Shown here one piece after another: positions 1 to 10,445 of a DNA stretch of 64,000 nucleotides. The position numbers and the translations under genes were made by a program. A model generated the notes under the pieces. That model saw only the letters and a program-made list of their open reading frames with translations, had not been told where the DNA came from and made no database searches. The stretch covers positions 19,859,226 to 19,923,225 of the forward strand of contig JAYGXS010000008.1 of NCBI GenBank assembly GCA_036362985.1, read 5' to 3'. Each line of letters starts with the position of its first letter. The stretch's first letter is position 1. The stretch comes from Ligula intestinalis (taxonomy: Eukaryota; Platyhelminthes; Cestoda; Diphyllobothriidea; Diphyllobothriidae).

Positions 1-875
1 AGGTGACTTAAACTGGGTAGGATGGCATGATTAACCAATAAAGTTCAGTGGAGCGAATACGGCCTCGTAAGTCACCGAAACCGGCGAATTCTAACAAAAG
101 GTGTTTAATGGTGACCGTGATTTAAACTTTGAATCTTGGGGACGACGCACTGCATCCCTTAGCTGAGCGAGTTTAGTTTATATCCGGCCTTAGAGTGGAC
201 ATTCGGGCGAGAAAACAAAATATGTACTTAGTCTAGGGGACACAACCACGTCAAAAGTGTATCAGACCTGTAACCCATCCTGATAACAACGATGAAATTC
301 AGAAGCCCACAGTCGCCACCGCATTTATTCTCGGGGTAAGCTTTTTAAAATATCACAGAAGCCTTAGCAGTCTGTAGTTTTGCCACAGGAGGTATTCAAT
401 TTGCCGACAGATCACGTGAAAGGGTGATATAACTGGAGAATTAAATATCTATGTTTTTGGATGCGCAGGATACAGCGGACAAGGATTCACTATGGCTATG
501 AAGAACGCAAGAGTCACATTTGACGGGTGTCACCTAGGAAACTACAAGACCGCTCCGATGCAGGCGACGTTTCTAGAATCGTTAGACCTTCACACAGAAG
601 CCTGGCCTGCAAGGCGCAGTATTGGCAGAGGTCGTTCGGCTATCTCAGTAAATAGGTCTGAACCATAGAATGACACATTATTCACGATAAGTCAGATACC
701 ACTGCCGAGCACGGCAAGTTTGTCATGTACGAGGCAACACTGCAACTTCACGACAAACCTCGAAGGAACAGGTTTCGAGGAGTCCTTAATCAGATAACCT
801 GAACATCTAAAGCACCCCGGTATATGCTGGAGCGTAGGGGGCGAAAACACTTATTACTACTCAAGGGTAAATATA
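1..875. other. no gene recognised
   Basis: No coding stretch or repeat was recognised. It lies downstream of the last Rab11 exon seen and could contain the missing C-terminal exon, 3' UTR or intron sequence. Confidence 0.4.
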
Positions 876-1256
876 CAGGGTGTCCCAAAAAATGCATACA
901 CATTTTATCTATTTCTAAAATTGGTATTTATCATAATTAAGTGTAAGGATATTTAGAAGTACCATTTTATTGTTTTTATCACTGAATGTTCTCGAACTGA
1001 CGTCCATTTTGTTCATGACACTGCTGATAAAGCGAAGCAATGGAATCGCACGTACCGTGAAACAATTCCCTTAGTATTCGGGTGCATTCATGGTCGGTGG
1101 CTTCTGTTAAATCAACCACTGTCGCAACAGTCAAAATGCAGTAAAAAACAATAACATGATACTCTTAAATATTTTTAGGTTTTTTAATAACAAAATTATA
1201 ATAAACACCATGTTAACAATATCTTAAAATATGTATATATTTTTTGGGACACCATG
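876..1256. mobile_element. mariner/Tc1-like MITE, 381 bp, TA target duplication
   Basis: Terminal inverted repeats are visible at both ends. The left end starts CAGGGTGTCCCAAAAAATG; the right end, read inward on the minus strand, starts CATGGTGTCCCAAAAAATA. Similarity continues for about 32 bp with a few differences. A TA dinucleotide flanks each end (874-875 and 1257-1258), as expected for IS630/Tc1/mariner elements. The 381-bp body has no transposase ORF, so it is non-autonomous. It sits in a Rab11 intron or 3' flank. The superfamily call rests on TIR style and the TA duplication. Confidence 0.85.
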
Positions 1257-1288
1257 TATATTTATCGTAGCAAAAGACCAGAACTTAC

Positions 1289-1563
1289 GTCCAAGGAGAG
1301 TAGTATACGTATCTTCAACATTAGTTGAGTCCAAAGCAGAGGTCTCGATGAAATTGAGATTGTGGCTCTCAGCGAACGCTTTGGCCTCGTTTGTAGGTAC
1401 CGTGCGCAGGTGACGGAGATCACATTTGTTGCCTACAAGCATAGTCACGATATTGCTGTCTGCATGGTCACGCAGTTCTCTCAACCAGGCCTCCACATTC
1501 TCATAGGTCTGATATCGGGAAATGTCGTAGACTAAGAGAGCACCTACGGCACCCCGATAGTAC
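1289..1563 (-). CDS. RAB11: Rab11 small GTPase, exon 4 (G4/G5 motifs)
   Basis: Fourth coding exon of the Rab11 gene, joined in frame to exon 3 across a 1433-bp intron (2996-1564; donor GT at 2996, acceptor TTTAG before 1563). It begins [15 protein letters not shown] and carries the guanine-specificity motif NKCD (the NKxD box) and ETSAL (the SAK/SAL box), followed by DSTNVED, where Rab11 proteins have DSTNVE. A consensus donor GTAAGT follows position 1289, so at least one more exon is needed for the hypervariable tail and the prenylated C-terminal cysteines. I could not identify it in 1-1288; it may lie outside the window or be too divergent to see. A mariner-like MITE (876-1256) sits 33 bp downstream of this donor, inside the next intron. 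Confidence 0.92.
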
Positions 1564-1840
1564 CTAAAGTAGAAAAACGCAAAGAAGAATACGCGGTAGA
1601 AGGCCAATTGTGAGGAGAATGGGTCATCCTACCTTCTAGAAGAGTGGAGATTAGAACTAAAAGTAACGTTATAACGTTCGAAAATGATCTGTGAAAATGA
1701 ATTTATTATGGGTAGGATAGAGTGAAGCTGTTGCAGTGAAGTCAAATATAACTAACAAGTCGATGTGGAAGACAAGTTAGAAGCAATGAACAGAATTAAG
1801 ACAAAAGAGCGTAGTCTGGAGAGGAGACAAGGAAAACCAT

Positions 1841-2167
1841 CTAAAAGGGCATAATGTTCCCCAAAACACTGATGTACTCGCAGATGAAATCCGTCATGGA
1901 TGTCCGTGTACGTCTTAAGCATAGAGAACGGATATGGTTGTTAGGATGGACTGCCGCAGATCGTCTGGCATTGAGGGGCAAGGTGTATGTGACATCATTG
2001 AGGCCAACTGCACGGGTAGAATTTAAAAATCCATCTAGTGAATCCGTTAGGGACATGCTTCCAAAGGAAGGTAACTCGAGGTCTAATTGTACGGTCTGGT
2101 TCTCTGAACGACAATCTGGCATTGGGTCAATAGGCATGTCGGTTAGCACTGTTCTAGTGCAAGTCAC
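1841..2167 (-). other. unassigned 108-aa open frame inside Rab11 intron 3
   Basis: An open minus-strand frame begins MTCTRTVLTDMPIDPMPDC and ends LGNIMPF. It is in the same orientation as Rab11, inside its 1.4 kb third intron. It has no family motif I recognise, no membrane segment and no signal peptide. The opposite strand is also open for 128 codons over the same stretch, so length alone is weak evidence. It could be a remnant of captured coding sequence, an alternative exon or chance. The rest of the intron (1564-1840, 2168-2996) shows nothing recognisable. Confidence 0.15.
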
Positions 2168-2995
2168 GTCCAGAGGTAGTCATAATGGTCTCATACAAAT
2201 TCCCTATGCAAATGGTAAGTTTAAAGAATCGAAACCTTAAAAACACAGTGATAGCGCCAATGTACATCGATTTTTATGTGATAATTATCGCAGGACTGCT
2301 TTTACGCCAGCTCTTCATTCGTGTACAGTTGACGGTTCGCTTGCAGCCACGATTTCATTGGGAATTTTGCAATTTCGCCGATTTATAACTATGGCAGCTC
2401 GACGAGATCCACTGTGTGCTCCGCAACAGAGAAGTGCAGGGATGCAACCTGCGCGATCGGTCTTAGGGGACAACTATGGCCGAAGCCACTGACGTCTAAC
2501 ACATATGCAAATTATGAACATAAGTGGCGTTGGGCTGTCAAAGTCAGAATACGACTTATACTCTGCCAGTATATGGCTTTTTCGGTACTTAGGAAAGCTT
2601 CGTTGATATTGCAGGCCAGCAGAAAAGACAATGTGACGCGGCCATGCACATATTTTTCCAATAAAATGAGCTGCTTAAACCAAACTAATAATTATACATG
2701 TTAATCGGAATTGTAAACTTATTGTCATTTTAGGACCTCCGTTTAAATGAGCTTACTTAAAACTAATAAGTATATTAATAAAATTGAATTGTCCTCTGAA
2801 AACGCCATTGTACAGAGAACTTTGCAAGACTCAAATGCAGTGGTAAATGTTGACCTAGCTGGCTTTCGCGTGTAGTTCATAAGGGATTATAATAAGTTTT
2901 AGCATATACGTTTAACGAGATATCTATGTTAAAATAAACAATGTCAAAAGAGCACAAAAAGCATTATAAACACGGATACACAAAACTGCCGCTTA

Positions 2996-3307
<312 letters not shown>

Positions 3308-3986
3308 CTTCTGACGGAAGTTCGTGCGAATATAATGCCAGGGGATTAACTAGCCGCAAAATATTCCAAAGATTAAAACAAAATGAAGCATTTTTATCAG
3401 GACCTAATTTTTTTCAACGTTTTAAATTTATTTCATGCTAATGATCAATTTTTAGTCATAGACTGCACATAAATCATCATGCTGTCGGACGTGATTGTTG
3501 CGAGGTTGGTCGTTCATCCCTAATCGATTTGATTAGTACACTGTTCATTAATGGACTGGCCGTTTTAAACTTTAAATTGTAAGTTACACCGTCTCTAATA
3601 GTCTCCGTTTGTTAGCAAACAAGATCCCATATTTGATGAGGAATCTTCAAACATTGGTATAACAGATTTGATCATTATATGTCCAACACGTGCGTATAGG
3701 ATCCAGGGCTAAAGAATTTGTGAGGAATGTTCGATACTTCCGTTTATTTATTGGAATTTGGAACCTTTTCATCGTATTTCTGATGTTTACGTATGTTCAG
3801 CAACAAATATTTATAAGAATTCATTCTTTGTAGGTTTTTCGGTGGCTGATATCATGATATATCAACAGTGTCGTTTATCTAAACTTGTGATATCTGGGAC
3901 AAAATAAATGTTTTGCCTTTACTTTCGCTTTTTACTCTCCCCAATTTTCTCGTCCTTACCTAATAACACATCCTTATAGCCACGGA
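3308..3986. promoter_or_regulatory. divergent Rab11-ROMO1 intergenic region
   Basis: 679 bp separate the start codons of two head-to-head housekeeping genes. The region is AT-rich and holds no ORF. It must contain both 5' UTRs and is a natural candidate for a shared bidirectional promoter. I saw no convincing TATA or CCAAT module at a standard distance. Confidence 0.5.
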
Positions 3987-4120
3987 ATGCCAGTCCCTTC
4001 TGGTTCCTATGGACAAATGTCTCAGCCGTCCTGTTTTAGCAGGATGAAAATGGGATTTGTGATGGGTTTCTGTGTCGGTGTAGCAACAGGTGCTATATTC
4101 GGTGGATTTAGCTGTTTGAG
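3987..4120 (+). CDS. ROMO1: ROMO1 exon 1 (reactive oxygen species modulator 1)
   Basis: N-terminal 44 codons of ROMO1 (yeast relative Mgr2), a tiny inner-mitochondrial-membrane protein linked to TIM23-dependent import, cristae and ROS production. The start ATG at 3987 opens [17 protein letters not shown], where animal ROMO1 has MPVAVGPYGQ..PSCF, and continues with [20 protein letters not shown], the glycine-rich first membrane helix, then GFSCLR. The conserved Cys in QPSCF is present. The exon ends in phase 2 before donor GTTGGT (4121). A possible acceptor (CTTATAG, ending 3979) just upstream of the ATG could mark a 5'-UTR intron or a trans-splice site; that is inference. It completes in frame with the exon at 12426, giving 80 aa against 79 in vertebrates. 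Confidence 0.9.
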
Positions 4121-5280
4121 GTTGGTTTTTAGTGTATGAATTTCTTCAAATTTCCTGTTTATGATTTCCTACTTTTAGTTGCCTGTGTTTCTGAATGTTC
4201 ACCCTTACTGCTTCCTCGTACAAGCTTTTCAAGCCATTTGAACTCATTTGATTTGCTATCATCGGCTTTCATCTTTTTTGTGAATGCAAGAGTCGTATAT
4301 GAATCACAGGTGGTCTTTAAAGACTGCTACTGTTCGGTACTAGTTGCCGACGGCCGATTGTCGCCCTTTCGGTTACGAGTCTGTCTCTAGGACGGCGGCG
4401 AGTTGGTTAAGCGGAGTCTTGGTCCTATGGGAATGCACTTTGTAGTGCCCTCCCCATTACTCAAAAATCTCTCCAGGCTAAGCTTACTTGCGTCCCTATT
4501 TATCTAGTTTATCTTTCTGATTATGTCTTAGTCAAACAATTTGTTATTGACTCGCGTATGTGATAAAACGGTTCTTTTCCTGGAGCGTTATAGTTCTTAA
4601 AACTCTGCTAGGCAAATCTAGGCTAAGAGACTCTATAGCGTATACTTAGAGATGCGTTTGTGTCTAAGCTGTGTAGTGATTTATAGCCAAATAAGTTGTA
4701 GGTAACTTAGATTACAGTTTTGCATAGGCAGTAGGGCATCTTAGCTGACGCGACTAAGGTGGCCGGAGGTTAGTTATAGTAAAATGAAAAAATTGAATTA
4801 AAAATAATTAAAGAGAACGAAAAAAAGAAGATCTGTGCTACGAGACTTACTGCATATACTAGAGCTAAAGGATAAGCTGACGATTATATAATCGCTGTGA
4901 TTAATTGACCAATTTTATTCCCCATGTCATTTACTGGCCTGACAATGAATGACCGAAAACGATCGTTTGCCAACACGACTTGTCAATCATAGAAATGGGA
5001 ATTTTCGCTGTATTCTGTATAAAGCTGGTAGGAAGTTTTTTTGGTAGGTTTCGGTGTTGCGTATAGTGATCCCTTGCCTTGTCATTTTGTTATCGGAGCG
5101 CTCACCGGGTAAAGTACGCCATACATGTATCTAGTCCCCGCGTTGGTTCAGTGTATCTGTCGCGCGATTCGTTTTTTAAGTGCATAGTGGTTAATGCAGC
5201 GGTTTAACGCAATGTCAAAGTCTTATAGTATTGTTATTGGTAGTTGTAAGAATACATTTAAAGGATAACATCGGCGAGCA
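4121..5280. other. start of ROMO1 intron, no gene seen
   Basis: AT-rich intronic sequence. A short stretch around 4388-4440 loosely resembles the 5' half of a tRNA (GAGTTGGTTAAGCGG) but has no matching arms or box B. Nothing else was recognised. Confidence 0.4.
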
Positions 5281-5970
5281 AGTACCCTCGGCTAATCATG
5301 GTCTGGCTGCATGCCTCTATAGTTAGCGTACATGAGCTGAGTGCGTAGCCTGTTGATTATCAGAATTTAGTGCACCGACGCGAGCGTTGAAGTCTCCAAG
5401 GATAATCAGTTTGTCTGACCTCGGCGCATTTGCTAGGAGGGCGTGAAGGTCCTCGTAGTACCTGTTTATTATCGCGTCTGGATTTGTCATCGTGGGTGCA
5501 TAGACGCTGATTATAGTAGCGAAGTTGTTTGCCCGAAGAGGCAAACGGAAGCTCATCAAGCGGTCGTTAATGTCTTGCGGCATGTTGGTTAGACGTCTCA
5601 TGGTATCGGTCCGGATGGCAAAGGCTATGCCTGCTTCGTGTCGCTGTGCCTGTGGCCGGCCACTCCAGAAGAAGGTGTAGCCGGTGCCTACCATTTTCAT
5701 TTGGCCTTGGTCAGGGAGACGGGTTTCATTCAGTGCGGCAATGTCAATCTTAAAGCGTGCCAGTTCTCGGGCGACTAGTGCGGTCCTCCGTTCAGGCGGC
5801 TCCCTTCCAGGCCTATCTGAGAGAGTGCGCACATTCCAGCATGCTAGTGTGAGGGCCTGACCCCGGGTGTTCATTTCACGAGTCAGCTTTCGACAAACTT
5901 TTTGAATCAGTACTATTCCTTCCTCTACCTTACATCGCTGACTTACGTATTTCATTCAAAACGTTCCTTT
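5281..5970 (-). pseudogene. RTE-type LINE endonuclease fragment
   Basis: Minus-strand open frame of 210 codons (5955-5323) encoding an apurinic-like endonuclease (EEP fold). It is the 5' domain of an RTE-type LINE that nicks target DNA. Motifs in order: [11 protein letters not shown] (the Asn of WNVR), [26 protein letters not shown] (the catalytic Glu of ETR), then ISVYAPT and [12 protein letters not shown] (the catalytic Asp-Asn of GDFN). The frame stops soon after GDFNARVG, and the second half (SDH motif) and all of the reverse transcriptase are missing. LINEs normally lose 5' ends, so this isolated 5' piece indicates a later deletion. It lies in the ROMO1 intron. A similar domain has been annotated in animal proteomes as craniofacial development protein 2-like, a transposon misnomer. 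Confidence 0.82.
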
Positions 5971-7179
5971 AATGGTTGAGTGGTTAATTTGCCCCCGTTT
6001 GCTTTTATTGCCGCTTAAAGCTGTGATTTTTGCCGGTTATATTCCTACTCTGTCTTAGTACTGCGATAAAAATGCTTCGGCCTCAGTGCTTTCACTGTCT
6101 GGGGGAAATTTTTCACTTTGTGGCGTCGACGCATTCTCAGTCCTTTTATTTCAGTTCTTCAAGATGGGGGGCGATATCGCGCGCATAAATTAGAGGCCCT
6201 ATTCCCTTTTCGATTCACTGGGTGGCGTATTTTTCCCTGATCGTCAGTTTCAAACAGATGTGTGTTACGTGGTAAAACCTAACCTAATATTGTTAATGAA
6301 TAGTTGGATGTTCAATCATTTGCTCTGGGTGCAATGGTACTTAAGACCATGAAACTGATCACATGTCCCTAAATCTCATGATCTTGGTCGATACGTACTG
6401 TCAGCTTAACCACTTGACGTTCATGCGACCACTTTGGCATCTGAAAAGGTTGTGGCTTCCCGTCAGTCCTACAACTACCCGGTAATTTTGATGCTTTCAA
6501 TGACTGTGAGGACAAGACCTCTTTTCGGAATTATTGCCAAATATGCCGCTTCGTGGCACCAACACACCCGCCCTTAACTGTACAGTTTGCTCTTAAAACT
6601 AACATTCGAAGAAAGGAAATCTTTTCCACCGTTCTGCACTGCAACCATTGTCTCGCTCACTCAAGGTTTGCTGATATTCAGACATTCTAATGCTCCAAAT
6701 ATGTCGGCTTTCTCCTGCTACCTATTGGTTACTCTCAAACTGACATTGCCTTCCACTTATAACTCGTGCGGAACATTTTCTGCCATTATTGGTAATAACT
6801 GGTTTCTCCGCGAGGTTCGGCGGAAGAAACGGTCAGGTGTCTATGAAGCTTTGACCAGAACCCCGTGAAACCTTTCCTCTGTATGCGGTTGACTTCTGAT
6901 AAATACTCCGCCCTCGATTCACGAACAGCACATTGACTGTTGGCAATATACCACCTGTTGACATTTCAGTAAACAGTTTTAATATCAGGTGGAATGGTCA
7001 TGCGTCCCGACGGCTGAAAGGCGTGCTCCTTTCCGGTGTCAATTCAACAGCGCCCTCTGAATAGATTACACAGGGATTGGTTCAGAAAGTAGAGGGGCAT
7101 AATTGAGTTTGACTTGGCCAGTGTTTTGTCCGAATGTGAAGTTGGCAACCATCCAGAAAGTTCCATCAACAGCTTTGCT
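5971..7179. other. ROMO1 intron, nothing recognised
   Basis: Intronic sequence without a recognisable gene or repeat. A 93-codon frame at 6587-6868 shows no family motif. Confidence 0.4.
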
Positions 7180-7667
7180 ACTTACTACTACTACTTTTTG
7201 CGGTTGCGATCATGACTGATCTAGCCGGTTTCAATTATGTTCCTTATGGTGCTTCTCCACGCGCGACGATCCGTGGTCGCAGACCTGGACAGTTCGAGCC
7301 ATTCTATTCGCCAGTGCCGGAGACCGAATATCAAAGGTCCAAAAACCACTTCCATGTCCTGATGGACTGAGTCGAGCCAGATTTTGAGTTAACTCCCCCT
7401 TGGAAGTTTCGAATTGGGTATCGGTTTTGGGTTGAGGGCAGTAACATTGCGCTTATTAGGTTTACGACGAAGAACGTGTCCAAACCATCTCAGTCGCCGT
7501 TTTTGGAAGGCGTCAGATATCCTTCCAATGTTGTTCTATCGAGTGCGGACTGTCTTGTTTGAGAAGAATGATAGTCCTCAGACATTAGTGGTCAAAGACG
7601 CGTATAGCCCAGCATCCGCATCCGTACAAAAGAACTGACCGCACAGATGCATGATACACGTGGACCT

Positions 7668-8464
7668 GGGGCTGCACGAAAGAGACTTTGCCGACTGCTT
7701 TCAAGGCGCTGGCCAAGCCACACCTCACTTATGCGGCATCAATCTGGTTTCCTACGATGAGCTCTTCCAGCCTCCGCCGCCTCCGGTCAGCACAGAACGC
7801 TGCCCTCCGCACGATCACGGGTTGCTATAAAATGTTGCCTATAGATCATCTTCATGCGGAGGCTTCTGTTCTACCGGTCGTCCGTCACAACACTCTCCTT
7901 AGCCAGCAGTTCTGGTGAAGTTGTTTGCAACCCGGCCATCCCAATCATCACCGTTGCACCGCTCCCGAGCCCTGCAGCAACGTCCGGCCGTCTATTCGAG
8001 CACTCCACAAGGAAGCTGTTGCCTCTTCTCTCGCGGATCTACCTTTTGATAGCTCTGCCACCAAGACAGGCTTCCAGCGTCTCCACCAGAGAGTCGTCGA
8101 GGAGAAACGAGGATACTGTCCCCCGGTCCTTTTGGGTGGCTATCCACCTCCGATTGCGGCCTCGGAGCGACAACTCCCGAGGGTCACTCGCTGTTCCCTG
8201 GCGCAGCTACGCAGTGGCTACTGCATGCTCCTTCGCCAGTACCAACACCGGCTCGACCCATCCATACCCGACTGCGGCGTCTCGCTGCATGATTGCCGTC
8301 ATCTGTTCGCCTGCAGTTCTCGGCTAGGCACTCGCCTCACTCCCGCGGACCTGTGGCTCAAGCCGGTCGAGGTCGCGGCTTTTCTCCGTCTCCCAACTAC
8401 TCCCAGTTTGGATTTCAGCGGGGATTCCTGCTCCAACTATGGGCTACGACACACACACACACAC
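7668..8464 (+). mobile_element. 5'-truncated jockey-like LINE with 12-bp target duplication and (CA)n tail
   Basis: Only the C-terminal end of the reverse transcriptase ORF is present. Segments are LAKPHLTYAASIWFP, LRRLRSAQNAALRTITGC and, in another frame, LRSGYCMLLRQYQHRLDPSIPD followed by the Cys/His-rich DCGVSLHDCRHLFACSS and LTPADLWLKPVEVAAFL. That is the tail of jockey/I-type elements (thumb plus zinc-knuckle-like end). The copy ends in a (CA)n run (8448-8469). A perfect 12-bp direct repeat ACACGTGGACCT flanks it at 7656-7667 and 8465-8476. Removing the insert restores the reading of the old RTE copy on the other strand (ITTK joined to VYHASVRS), which confirms the boundaries. Confidence 0.88.
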
Positions 8465-9024
8465 ACACGTGGACCTTTGTGGTGATAGAAATATCGCGTC
8501 GAATTCATAGGCTTTTCTGAAAGCTGGAGAAGACTCGCTTAGCTGCGTCAACTGCGGAGACAATGTCATCCTTACTCTGTCCATTCGGCAGCAACCTCGC
8601 TGGGTGTATCCAATAATTTTATCGGCTGCCCCATAGACTGAGGACCATGGGCTTCTCTCTTCTATGTCAGCTCGAGTCGTAAAACAGCAATGTTAGGTTG
8701 CCGAATGTCGGCGACATCGCAAAGTCTAGCGCGTGGCACTTTGGGTGCTAATAAGAGGAGAGCTTTCAAGTGCATGCGGACAAGAATGTGGTCAGACTCA
8801 TGTGCATTACCAGTCTCAGCACCACACAGCGACCTTCTCTCACGAACCAAGCTACGAAATCCTGACCTGACTAAAATGTTGTCAATGTGACTGTCCGTCG
8901 TTGGAGTTCCAGCTTAGCAAGTGTTATTTGCGGTGCTCGAAGCACGTGTTCGTAACAAACAGTCGACTTCATTCAGCAGCCTTTCATTACTCACATTGAG
9001 AACCAAACCCAAATCAGTCGATAA

Positions 9025-10055
9025 GATGGCTGTTGGTGGAGTCACCAAGCCAGGTCCGGCCATTCCAGTCTCAAGGTGTCCGACAGGGCTGCGTCCTTTC
9101 GCCCTTTCTGTTTAACTACGTCATTGACTGGATTCTCTACAAAGCCCTACATGAAAAGGACGGTGTTGAACTTTTACCCGGATGCCGGCTAACTGATCTT
9201 GACTACGCCGATGATATTGCTCTGTTAGCGTCAAACTTTGATGGTCTACTGTCAGTAGTGTCGCGGTTAAATGAGATCGCTATGTCGGAAGGCATGTCTA
9301 TAAATTCTGGAAAGACGAAGTTGTTCTCGAGCTGAATCCTTGACCAGGAAAAGGCACCCCTGGAGATTAATGGTCATCAACTTGAAGAAGTAGACAGCTT
9401 TAAATACCTCGGGGCGAGGCTGCTACCGAATGGGTAGAGCAAGGACGACATTGTCTCCCGTATCGATGCTGCTCGCTGGGTTTTCTCAATCCTTCGAAAG
9501 CGCCTATGGATCCGACGTGACATCTCCATCGCCACGAAGATTTGTGGATACCGTGCATCCATCCGGTCAGTCCTCATCTATGGATGTGAATGCTGGGCTG
9601 TGCGCGCTGAAAATGAGCGAAGACTGGAGGTCTTTGACCACCAGTGCCTGAGCACGATCCTGCGAGTTTAGTATAGCTACCTGATCTCAAATGAGACAGT
9701 CCGCATCCGCTGCGATCGTATCACGAGGACATCTCAGGCTATTCAAGAAAGGTGACTGAGGTGGTTTGGACACGTTCTCCGTCGTCCTCCCCACGAGCTT
9801 ACCTATGCTGCCCTCGACCCGGCACCGCAGCCCACCTGGAAACGTCGAAGAGGAGGGCAACTGAAGACTTGGCTCGACACCGTCCGTCAAGACATGGGAG
9901 CATTTCTTGGACCTTCTATATTCGGTCTCCGTCGCTGGAGAAGGAACTAGATGGAGCTTTCGAGATCCGCTGCCGCCAATTGCCACGCATGGAGAAGTAC
10001 CGTTCGTGAAATGTTTGAGGCCGGCTAGATCAGGCATGATCACAGCCGTAACAAG
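9025..10055 (+). mobile_element. 5'-truncated RTE LINE inserted antisense into an older RTE copy
   Basis: Plus-strand RTE fragment starting within the reverse transcriptase. It reads GVRQGCVLSPFLFNYVIDW (RT motif with the conserved SPFLF) and LTDLDYADDIALLAS, with the catalytic YADD at 9204-9215. Then come NSGKTKL, LGARLLPNG (in-frame stop) SKDDIVSRIDAARW, IRSVLIYGCECWAVRAE, LRWFGHVLRRPPHELTYAAL, GGQLKTWLDTVRQDMG and FGLRRW. It ends near 10055 in a CAAGTACAAGTAA-type tail. Stops and frame changes make it non-functional. Both of its edges coincide with breaks in the older minus-strand RTE, so it is the younger insertion. Confidence 0.87.
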
Positions 10056-10445
10056 TACAAGTAAGTCTCCGGCAACAGTTAGCAGATGATGGCGAGAAAG
10101 CCTCTCAACCTAAGTTTGTAGCTGCGAGTAAAATATATTTTCACAGCCGAGGTTTGTGCATATACGGCGACCACAGATATGTTTGTGAAGTGGCCTCTCA
10201 AGCGCACATAAAGCATGCATCCATTGACTGATTCCCAGGCAAGTAGTGCACAGCTCGTTTGTTGCGAGAGGACAACTGCCCCACCCTGTCTACCGGATGA
10301 GTCAGGAAGTCGGACTGCGGACAGGCAGCAGACCTGTACGTTGTACTGATAAAGGCTGCGCACCGTCAGGCTTTGTGTACCAGGAGCCAGGAACGTTCGC
10401 TCATTTCAACATTCAATACCAAGTGCCCGATTTCGATTGATTATT

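Larger units (their letters stand above)
7180..10445 (-). mobile_element. old RTE LINE copy, internally deleted and twice interrupted
   Basis: Pieces of one minus-strand RTE copy can be followed from high to low coordinates. Endonuclease part 1 (about 10440-10060) has VQVCCLSAVRLPDSS, VVAVYAQTS and then VAGD in a shifted frame. It breaks where a plus-strand RTE is inserted (about 9025-10055). Endonuclease part 2 (about 9022-8610) reads VTNTCFEHRK, SNDGQSH, GAETGNAHESDHILVR (the SDH motif) and YGAADKIIGYTQ. At about 8603 it jumps directly to ARLLPNGQSKDDIVS, a segment that should follow the reverse transcriptase, so about 1 kb of RT is deleted. It then continues to 8477, is interrupted by a jockey-like insert, and resumes at 7655 with VYHASVRSVLLYGC, LRWFGHVLRR, DSVHQDMEVVFGP and WRSTIRNIIETG. 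The 3' tail near 7180 is GTAGTAGTAGTAAG. Many stops; no function left. Confidence 0.85.

Noticed and set aside
1..870. C-terminal exon of Rab11
   Set aside because: I looked on the minus strand for the expected ILTEIYR-like segment and a Cys-rich end and found none.
4388..4440. tRNA-like stretch GAGTTGGTTAAGCGG in the ROMO1 intron
   Set aside because: No box B, no anticodon arm and no acceptor stem pairing; only a chance resemblance to an A box.
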